Of a stretch of DNA of 64,000 nt, positions 57,489 to 64,000 are shown in pieces. The stretch lies in assembly GCA_016875915.1 (NCBI GenBank), contig VGOM01000008.1:1-64000 (forward strand), written 5' to 3'. The stretch is from Chloroflexota bacterium. Lineage in GTDB: Bacteria > Chloroflexota > Dehalococcoidia > UBA2247 > RBG-13-53-26. The notes under the pieces are model-generated. The model saw nothing but the letters and a program-made list of their open reading frames with translations. It made no database searches and was not told the origin of the DNA. Position 1 is the stretch's first letter. The number at the start of each line of letters is the position of its first letter. Both the position numbers and the translations under genes were made by a program.

Positions 57489-58761
57489 TTGCGATCTGCA
57501 GTATACCGAGGATCTCGGCGGCCGAATCCAACTCTGCCGTCTTGCCACTCGTCCGGTCGGAGAGAAGGAAGCGGGGCTTGCCGCCCTGGCTGCGGATGGT
57601 GAGGATCCAGCGGTGTGCGGGCCCTTCTGCATCGGCTGGACGGCAGTCGGCGATGTAGCCCCTTTGGCGAAGAAGGGCGGCGGTCTCGAAGGAGAGCTTC
57701 TGGCCCTGAACGGTCTGGTCCAGACTGTGGATCAGCACGCCGGGGGTGACCGTGGGGGAGCCGGCGGCCAGTCTGACAAGTTGGTCCATGTCCAGGGCAA
57801 ACCCCGAGGCGCAGGCGTCGCCGCCGCTCATCAGGGGGATGAGGTCGTCGTATCTGCCGCCGCCGCCGACCCTCTGCTCTCCGACCTGGAACTGGAAGAG
57901 GATCCCGGTATAGTACTCGAAGCCCTTGCCCGAGGACAGGTTGATCTGGTAGCCGCAGCCGAGGTCCGTCAGAAGCTGGGCGATGGTTATGAAGTTGTCC
58001 ATGCTAGGCTCGAGCCTGGGCGATATCTGGGCCAGGGCGAGCCGCTGGTTCCGCAGGAAGCCCGGGGTGGTGCCTCTGAGATCGAAGAGCGTGGCCAGGG
58101 ATTCCTTCATCAGGGGCTTGGCGGCCATCATCCCGGCCAGTGCGTCACCGGTCTGCCCGTCCATGATCAGGTCGAATAGCCGGCTCTGCTCGGCGGGGAC
58201 CAGCCCGGATTCGCGGAGCAGGGCCCTGATCAGACCGGCGTGAGATAGCTGCAGCCGGACGTCCGTGAGGCCCAGTCGGGCCATGACCTCCAGGGCGAGC
58301 AGTACCAGCTCCACGTCGGCTGATGGCTCGGCGCTGCCCAGAAGCTCGGCGCCGCATTGCCAGCGCTCCCGGGATTCCTGGCCCGTCTCCTCGAAACGGA
58401 ACATGTTCTCCACGTAGAAGAGCTTGGCCATGCCGGACTGGACCAGGTTCTCGACATACAGGCGCGCGGCAGGTATGGTGCCGTCCGGCCGGAGGACCAC
58501 CCTCTCGCCGCTCCAGCCGTTCCAGTCGAGGAACGAGTAGACCTTGCTGAGCATCCCCGGCGTCAGGGTGCCAGTGGATGTGAAGAGGTGGAGGTATTCC
58601 AGCGTGGAGGTTCTCAGCTCGTCATATCCCCAGCTCAGACAGGACGACCTGAACACCTGCTCGACATGACGAAAGCGTGCCATGTCGTCGGGCAGCAGAT
58701 CCCGACTCCCTTTGCACCTGAGGGCTTCCATGGGCAGTGGCTGGCTGGGCTGGTCGAACAC
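57463..58761 (-). CDS. hisZ: HisZ-like ATP phosphoribosyltransferase regulatory subunit (HisRS paralogue)
   Basis: 'GSRDLLPDDMARFRHVE', 'RFEETGQESRERWQCGAELLGS', 'GKGFEYYTGILFQF', 'GGGGRYDDLIPLMSG'; overlaps hisG start. Confidence 0.85.
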   Translation of the reverse strand: MFDQPSQPLPMEALRCKGSRDLLPDDMARFRHVEQVFRSSCLSWGYDELRTSTLEYLHLFTSTGTLTPGMLSKVYSFLDWNGWSGERVVLRPDGTIPAARLYVENLVQSGMAKLFYVENMFRFEETGQESRERWQCGAELLGSAEPSADVELVLLALEVMARLGLTDVRLQLSHAGLIRALLRESGLVPAEQSRLFDLIMDGQTGDALAGMMAAKPLMKESLATLFDLRGTTPGFLRNQRLALAQISPRLEPSMDNFITIAQLLTDLGCGYQINLSSGKGFEYYTGILFQFQVGEQRVGGGGRYDDLIPLMSGGDACASGFALDMDQLVRLAAGSPTVTPGVLIHSLDQTVQGQKLSFETAALLRQRGYIADCRPADAEGPAHRWILTIRSQGGKPRFLLSDRTSGKTAELDSAAEILGILQIANATKASPS

Positions 58762-58946
58762 GGTGGAGCATATTGTAGCACGATCCTCTCGTTCGGGGCA
58801 ACGCGTGGCTGGCTTCAGGATGGTTCTGCCAGATGAAGGCGGCGTTGCCGGTCAGGCCGAGGGAAACCATGCGGTGAGACGGGGGTCCGGTGGGGGAAGC
58901 GACTGTCAGCGCAACCACGGACATGGTGCCCGGCCTCAGATGTCTG

Positions 58947-59231
58947 TCACGGTGAGGAAGCCAGTGACCCGCTGCCGATGGGGGAGTTGGTCACCGCCTC
59001 GATCATCTGTATGGTGGTCTCCAGGCGGTTGAGACTGAGAGAGAAGCCCAGGCGCCTGAGATCGCTGTGGCGCAGTCCCTGGTAGAGACCGCGGCCGGCC
59101 ACGCGGCACATCTCGTCGTAGAGCTCGGGCCATTGCTTCTGCTGGCGGCTGCAGTAGAGGATGAAGCCGACGATATGAGGGTTGATGGAGTCGGGACTGT
59201 TCTGCTGACGGGGAATGCCAGGGGAGGGCAT
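58947..59231 (-). CDS. Small conserved-looking hypothetical protein
   Basis: 'HIVGFILYCSRQQKQWPELYDEMCRVAGRGLYQGLRHSDLRRLGFSLSLNRLETTIQMIEAV'. Confidence 0.55.
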   Translation of the reverse strand: MPSPGIPRQQNSPDSINPHIVGFILYCSRQQKQWPELYDEMCRVAGRGLYQGLRHSDLRRLGFSLSLNRLETTIQMIEAVTNSPIGSGSLASSP

Positions 59232-59453
59232 GACAGCAAGAGTCTATCCAGGGCGGGGACAAAAGGCAAAGCGACTGGCGGTGATTTGAGGTTCGATGTC
59301 CTGCGGGCCCGGGGAGAATAACCTCCTTTGTCAGGCGCCAAGGCTCACGTTTTCGCCCTTCCTGAGGGGCGGGGGTTGGGGCGCAAGCAGGGGATAGACG
59401 GTGCGTGGCGCACTACCGTGCCTGGGCAGACAGCGAGGCCCGCCACCGCGGGT

Positions 59454-60095
59454 CTAGCGGGCGCGCTCGTGGACCTCGTAGCCGTTCTTGCGCAGTTCCT
59501 CCATGAGGCCGTCAGGGTTTGACGTGGTCAGATGGGCCACGAAATCGTTCTGGCCCGATTCAGGATGGGTCATGGTGTACATGGTGACGATCTGAGACTG
59601 AAAGCGGTCGATGATGCCCAGTATCTTCTGCAGATCGGCGATGCTGCGCCAGTTGTGCACGGAGAACCTGGTTCCCGGCTTGTCGATGCCCAGGATGGGA
59701 TTGGCGATCTTGTAGAAGAAGTCGTTCGTGGTAGCTATGCCCACTAGACGGCCATCCTCTATGACGATGAGCATGCCCACTTTCTTGGACTGGGCCATGG
59801 CCACCGCTTCCTCCACGGTGGCATCGGGGGACACGCTGACCAGGTTCTTGCTCATGATCTCCCTGACGGTGATCTTGCCCAGCAGGTAGGTCACCTCATG
59901 GATGCTGAATGTGGTCAACTTGGAGGGCCCGGCCTTGTCCAGGGCATCCCGGGAGACCACACCGAGGACTTTGCCTTTGTCGACTACGGGCAGGCGCCGG
60001 ATGTGGTGGGCGTCCATGATCCTCCTGGCATCAGCCAGCGAGGTGGTGCTGGGGATGGTGACTACATTGGTGGTCATGACATCGCGAATGAACAT
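59454..60095 (-). CDS. Tandem CBS domain protein
   Basis: 'MFIRDVMTTNVVTIPSTTSLADARRIMDAHHIRRLPVVDKGKVLGVVSRDAL' and second CBS unit 'VREIMSKNLVSVSPDATVEEAVAMAQSKKVGMLIVIEDGRLVGIATTNDF'. Confidence 0.95.
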   Translation of the reverse strand: MFIRDVMTTNVVTIPSTTSLADARRIMDAHHIRRLPVVDKGKVLGVVSRDALDKAGPSKLTTFSIHEVTYLLGKITVREIMSKNLVSVSPDATVEEAVAMAQSKKVGMLIVIEDGRLVGIATTNDFFYKIANPILGIDKPGTRFSVHNWRSIADLQKILGIIDRFQSQIVTMYTMTHPESGQNDFVAHLTTSNPDGLMEELRKNGYEVHERAR

Positions 60096-60149
60096 CTTCG
60101 CCCCCTTCCCTGGACTGCCGGGAGGCCTGATGCCCGGCTCATTCTGGGA

Positions 60150-60356
60150 TCACAGTGCCAGGGCCTGCTTCTGGAAGTCGGAGACCAGCGGACAATCCGG
60201 CCATTTGCAGTCCCGCAGCCTGCGCTTGCTGTCCCGGGCCCTGCTGTGCCTGTTGACGTAGGAGCACTTGCTGGTGCCGTCGGGCTGAACCATGATGGTG
60301 GCGAAATCACCCACGTGCTGACACCGCACCGTGGTAGCCGTCACCTGCCATCCCAT
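60150..60356 (-). CDS. Small cysteine-containing hypothetical protein
   Basis: 68 aa, four Cys: 'RCQH..KCSY..DCKWPDC'. Confidence 0.5.
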   Translation of the reverse strand: MGWQVTATTVRCQHVGDFATIMVQPDGTSKCSYVNRHSRARDSKRRLRDCKWPDCPLVSDFQKQALAL

Positions 60357-60392
60357 ATGACTACTCCTCGGTGGCGGGCCACATGCCCGGCC

Positions 60393-61193
60393 CTAGCCCA
60401 GCCACCGCTTTCTTCGCTTGTAGTGCTTGACGTCCCGGTAGCTCTTGGTCTCGCCGACAGCACTCAGGCCCATGTAGAACTCCCGGATGTCGGCGTTCCC
60501 CCTGAGGTTCTCGCCGGTGTCGTCGAGGACGATCCGCCCGTTCTCGATGACATAGCCGTGATGGGCCAGGGCCAGAGCCGCTCTGGCGTTCTGTTCCACC
60601 ATGAGTATGGAGACCCGCTCTTCCTCGTTGATTCTCTTCAGGATCTGGAAGATCTCCTCCACCAGGATGGGGGCCAATCCCAGTGAGGCCTCGTCGACAA
60701 GCATGAGCTTGGGATGGGACATCAGTCCTCTGCCCACGACCAGCATCTGCTGCTCACCGCCCGAGAGGTATCCGGCGGTCTGATTGCGGAGTTCCTTGAG
60801 GACGGGGAAGTAGCCGTAGACCATGTCCAGGTCTCGCTTCAGGTTGGCGCCGTTGCCGGCGATATAGGCGCCGGCGCGCAGGTTCTCCTCAACCGTGAGG
60901 TGGACCAGGGTTCTCCGGCCTTCGAGTATCTGAATGATGCCCTGTCTGGCGATGGACTCCGGGTCGCCGTTCTCGATCCTCTTCCCCTCGAACTCGATGC
61001 TGCCGTCGGTGACCCGGCCGTCCTGGGTCTTGAGCAACCCGGAGATGGCCCGGAGCGTGGTGGTCTTCCCGGCGCCGTTGCTGCCCAGGAGGGCCACAAC
61101 GCTGCCCTTCTCCACCTCCAGGGACACCCCCCGGAGGACCAGGATGACGTCCATGTATCTCACTTCAACGTTGTTCAGCTGCAGCATGGGCAT
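60393..61193 (-). CDS. livF: Branched-chain amino-acid-type ABC transporter ATPase (LivF-like)
   Basis: Walker A 'LLGSNGAGKTTTLRAISGL', signature 'YLSGGEQQMLVVGRGLMSHPKLMLVDEASLGLAP'. Confidence 0.94.
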   Translation of the reverse strand: MPMLQLNNVEVRYMDVILVLRGVSLEVEKGSVVALLGSNGAGKTTTLRAISGLLKTQDGRVTDGSIEFEGKRIENGDPESIARQGIIQILEGRRTLVHLTVEENLRAGAYIAGNGANLKRDLDMVYGYFPVLKELRNQTAGYLSGGEQQMLVVGRGLMSHPKLMLVDEASLGLAPILVEEIFQILKRINEEERVSILMVEQNARAALALAHHGYVIENGRIVLDDTGENLRGNADIREFYMGLSAVGETKSYRDVKHYKRRKRWLG

Positions 61194-61207
61194 AGGCTGT
61201 CACCATC

Positions 61208-62005
61208 CTAGACGGGAGAGGCTGCCTGCTCCCCCAGGTATGCCTTGATGACCACGGGGTCCTTGTTGACCACGTCGGGCGGGCCTTCGGCGATCTTCCT
61301 GCCGAAGTCGAGAACCACGATCTTGTCGGTGATGTCCATGACCACGCCCATGTCATGCTCGATGAGGACTATGGTGATCCCCTTCTCCTCCTGGACGTCC
61401 AGGATGAAGCGGGCCATGTCCTCCTTCTCTTCGACGTTCATGCCCGCCATGGGCTCGTCGAGGAGGAGCAGTTTCGGCTCCTGGGCCAGCGCTCGACCCA
61501 AGTCTATGCGTTTGCGTATGCCGTAGGGCAGCGTGCCCACCACCGATTTCCGCCACCGTTCCAGTTCGAGGAAGTCGATGATGTGTTCCACCGCCCAGCG
61601 GTGTTCTACTTCCTCCCGGTGCGTCCGGCCGTAGTAGAGGGCCCCCTCGACCCAGGTGGACTTGAAGAGGAAGTGGCGGGCAGCCATGAGGTTGTCCACC
61701 ACGTTGAGGCCGGTGTAGAGTTGGATGTTCTGGAAGGTGCGGCTGATGCCCAGCTTGGCGATGCTGTCCGGCCTCAGCCGGGTGATCCTCTTGTCCTGGA
61801 AGTAGATCTCTCCATGCTGGGCGCGGTAGAACCCGTTGATGCAGTTCAGGGTGCTGGTCTTGCCGGCACCGTTGGGGCCGATGATGCCCATGATCTGGCC
61901 CCTGACCACCTCGAAGCTCAGGCTGTCCAGGGCCTTGACCCCGCCGAAGCTGAGGTCCAGGTTCTCTACCTTGAGTTCAACCGGTCTGGGTGTCTGCTCA
62001 GTCAT
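61208..62005 (-). CDS. livG: Branched-chain amino-acid-type ABC transporter ATPase (LivG-like)
   Basis: Walker A 'IIGPNGAGKTSTLNCING', 'KLGISRTFQNIQLYTGLNVVDNLM', 'LLLLDEPMAGMNVEEKEDM'. Confidence 0.94.
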   Translation of the reverse strand: MTEQTPRPVELKVENLDLSFGGVKALDSLSFEVVRGQIMGIIGPNGAGKTSTLNCINGFYRAQHGEIYFQDKRITRLRPDSIAKLGISRTFQNIQLYTGLNVVDNLMAARHFLFKSTWVEGALYYGRTHREEVEHRWAVEHIIDFLELERWRKSVVGTLPYGIRKRIDLGRALAQEPKLLLLDEPMAGMNVEEKEDMARFILDVQEEKGITIVLIEHDMGVVMDITDKIVVLDFGRKIAEGPPDVVNKDPVVIKAYLGEQAASPV

Positions 62006-62101
62006 TCTGTGCTACCCGCGGTTTCCCCTGGAGGGCTCGGGGCCCTCCAGGGATGCGCCCCGTCATTCAGTCCCGGTCACCGGGTCCGGCCAATGCTATC
62101 A

Positions 62102-63355
62102 TCAAGAGGCTGGTTTGCTCAACACGGGATCGTAGTAGGTGGGCAGCGGCACCCACTCCTCGGAGTCCAGCTTCCACTCGAACGCCCTTTGCTGCCACTG
62201 GAGGCAGTTGTTGGTCGCCGTCAGCTTCCAGACATCGCCGAAGCCGGCAACTGTCATGTTCACTGCTCTCATGCCGTTCTTGAGGGCCACCCTGTCGATG
62301 TTGTCCGCCCCCACCTCGTCAATGGCATTCCGTATGGCCGCCTCCACCACCATCCCCAGTCCCCAGCCGGAGATGACCGCAGAGCTGTTCAGGAGCTCGT
62401 CCTTGTCGGCGGCCTGGTAGGTGTCGATGTACTCCAGGCAGTCCTTGATGTAGGGTTTGTCCTCGTTCCACCAGGGCCACCAGGCCAGGTAGTAGCAATC
62501 GTACAGCTGCTCTGGAGATCCCTTCATGGCGCTCCGCACCAGGCCGAAGAAGCCGGGGAAGCCTTCCATGCCGGTGATGAAGACTCCGTTGTAGCCGCCG
62601 TTCCGCGCCTGGCTGACGAAGCTGGAGAGCATGGGCCCGGCAACGCTGACCAGGATGTAGTCACAGGTCTTCAGCCGGCCAACCTCGCTGGTCCATGTCA
62701 CGTTGCCCAGAGCACCCCGTTCGATCCCCTTCCAGGTGAACTTGCCGGGGTAGGCGTTCCGCACGGAGTCGATGCCCTTCTGGTAGTATTCGGTGCTGGT
62801 CAGGGTGTAGCCAAGATGGCCGACCACGGGGCTTCTCCCCTTGCCATCGTAGTCCCAGTGGTCCATGATGAAGCGCATCACCGCTTCACCCTGGCTTTGG
62901 ACGGTCGACACAGTGGACATGGACCATTCGCTGGCCAGCTGCGACTGCAGGCCCTGAGTCCCGATGACGGGCATCTGGTCCTGCCGCAGTCTATCTCCCA
63001 GGAGCTCCACGTCCTGGGCGTTGGGAATGATCATCATATCCACGCCGCGGCCCTTCAACTCCAGATACCCGTTGACGGTTCTGCTGTAGTCCAGGCGAGT
63101 GTCGAAGATGGTGAACTCCACCTTCACCCCGGGCAGTGGATTCTTCTCGGGCACTACCTTGGTCACGTAGTTGTCTGCCGTCTTCATCGTCGGCTGCATG
63201 GCGAACGCCGCAGTGCCGGTGAAGTCGGCCATGATGCCTATCTTGATTACCTTCTCTCCCCCGTCACCCCCGGCGCACCCGGCCAGTGAGGGCAGGGCTG
63301 CCAGCAGGGCCACCAGGACCGCCAGTATTGCCAGACCTGCGCGCTTCGTGTTCAT
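62102..63355 (-). CDS. ABC transporter substrate-binding lipoprotein (type 1 periplasmic binding fold)
   Basis: Lipobox-type leader 'LAILAVLVALLAALPSLAGCAGG'; 'IKIGIMADFTGTAAFAMQPT'; next to livG/livF/livM. Start at ATG 63355. Confidence 0.92.
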   Translation of the reverse strand: MNTKRAGLAILAVLVALLAALPSLAGCAGGDGGEKVIKIGIMADFTGTAAFAMQPTMKTADNYVTKVVPEKNPLPGVKVEFTIFDTRLDYSRTVNGYLELKGRGVDMMIIPNAQDVELLGDRLRQDQMPVIGTQGLQSQLASEWSMSTVSTVQSQGEAVMRFIMDHWDYDGKGRSPVVGHLGYTLTSTEYYQKGIDSVRNAYPGKFTWKGIERGALGNVTWTSEVGRLKTCDYILVSVAGPMLSSFVSQARNGGYNGVFITGMEGFPGFFGLVRSAMKGSPEQLYDCYYLAWWPWWNEDKPYIKDCLEYIDTYQAADKDELLNSSAVISGWGLGMVVEAAIRNAIDEVGADNIDRVALKNGMRAVNMTVAGFGDVWKLTATNNCLQWQQRAFEWKLDSEEWVPLPTYYDPVLSKPAS

Positions 63356-63469
63356 TGCCCCCTCCTTTCTCTTTATGCTGGTTCTATGGACAGCGCAGCC
63401 GCCGCCGGCGGCCGAGCCAACTCCCTTTCGCCCCCTGGGCCCAAACATATCATAGGCAACAGCTCCAGT

Positions 63470-64000
63470 CTAGTAAGAAAACGGATTGAGGCGGTAGTAC
63501 AGCTTGATTCTCTGCAGACGGTGGTACAGGCCCTTCGGTTCAATGAGGATGAACAGGATGACCACCAAAGCGAACAGGATGAGAGACAGAGCCGCCGGGA
63601 TCTGGTAGCCCAGCGACGGGAAGGCATCGGCCAGCACCGGGGAGAGACGGGGCACCAGCTTGTCCACCAGCATGATCACCCCGGCACCCATGACCACCCC
63701 GGCGGTGCTGCCCATGCCTCCGATGATGATCATGGCCAGGAACCACAGAGATAGGCTGAAGGTGAACAGATCGGGATTGATGCGCAGGAGGTGGTGGGCC
63801 CAGAGCCAGCCGGCTATGCCGGCGAAGAAGCAGCCGATGAAGAAGGCCAGCAGCTTGGTCCGGAAGAGGTTGATGCCCATGACCTCGGCGGCTAGGTCGT
63901 TGTCCCGCACCGCGACGAACTTCCGGCCGGTGGCCGTCCTCTGGATGTTCTTGGCCAGAAAGAGCATCACTGCGGCCACCCCCAGGGTGAGCCACCAGAA
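63470..64000 (-). CDS. livM: Branched-chain amino-acid-type ABC transporter permease (LivM-like), 5' truncated by window edge
   Basis: 'NIQRTATGRKFVAVRDNDLAAEVMGINLFRTKLLAFFIGCFFAGIAGWLWAHHL', 'IIIGGMGSTAGVVMGAGVI'. Confidence 0.92.
   Translation of the reverse strand, partial: FWWLTLGVAAVMLFLAKNIQRTATGRKFVAVRDNDLAAEVMGINLFRTKLLAFFIGCFFAGIAGWLWAHHLLRINPDLFTFSLSLWFLAMIIIGGMGSTAGVVMGAGVIMLVDKLVPRLSPVLADAFPSLGYQIPAALSLILFALVVILFILIEPKGLYHRLQRIKLYYRLNPFSY

Noticed and set aside
61355-63289. 644-aa plus-strand ORF spanning livG and the substrate-binding protein
   Set aside because: Shadow ORF crossing two well-supported minus-strand genes and their intergenic region.

Overview
High-GC bacterial chromosomal window, probably Chloroflexota/Dehalococcoidia-like (inferred from gene content only). 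It is mostly gene-dense housekeeping sequence with one small accessory island. From left to right: the end of a surface beta-propeller-type protein; a type IV pilus block (PilO-like, PilM-PilN fusion, PilT, a Zn-ribbon protein with a duplicated nuclease-like domain, a pilin, and an FN3/PKD surface protein); two membrane glycosyltransferases; a cluster of very small minus-strand ORFs; prepilin peptidase; a GAF-GGDEF-HD-GYP protein; a GH3-family protein; two paralogous response regulators with a PAS/GAF histidine kinase; uvrB; rsmG; four CaiB/BaiF CoA-transferases in two tandem pairs; ilvE; lspA-rluD; glnS; gltX; hisB; a repeat-containing surface protein; hisC; holB; lysA; acpP-nusB; fabD-rpmF-DUF177-ispH-plsC-cmk; a tandem-duplicated hisG with hisZ; and a branched-chain amino-acid-type ABC transporter running off the right edge. 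The most unusual items are: (1) three consecutive in-frame micro-ORFs at 12752-13111 (minus), each starting Met-Lys-Thr and joined by exact TAG|ATG junctions, the first two encoding histone-H1-tail-like basic peptides, missed by the 60-aa ORF cutoff; (2) a HisG tandem fusion whose halves seem to have lost different motifs; (3) a two-module intergenic hairpin repeat family with compensatory stem changes; (4) a structured intergenic region upstream of the PKD surface protein; (5) a Zn-ribbon/tandem nuclease-like protein in the pilus operon. All family assignments were made by reading the protein sequences; no database search was run.
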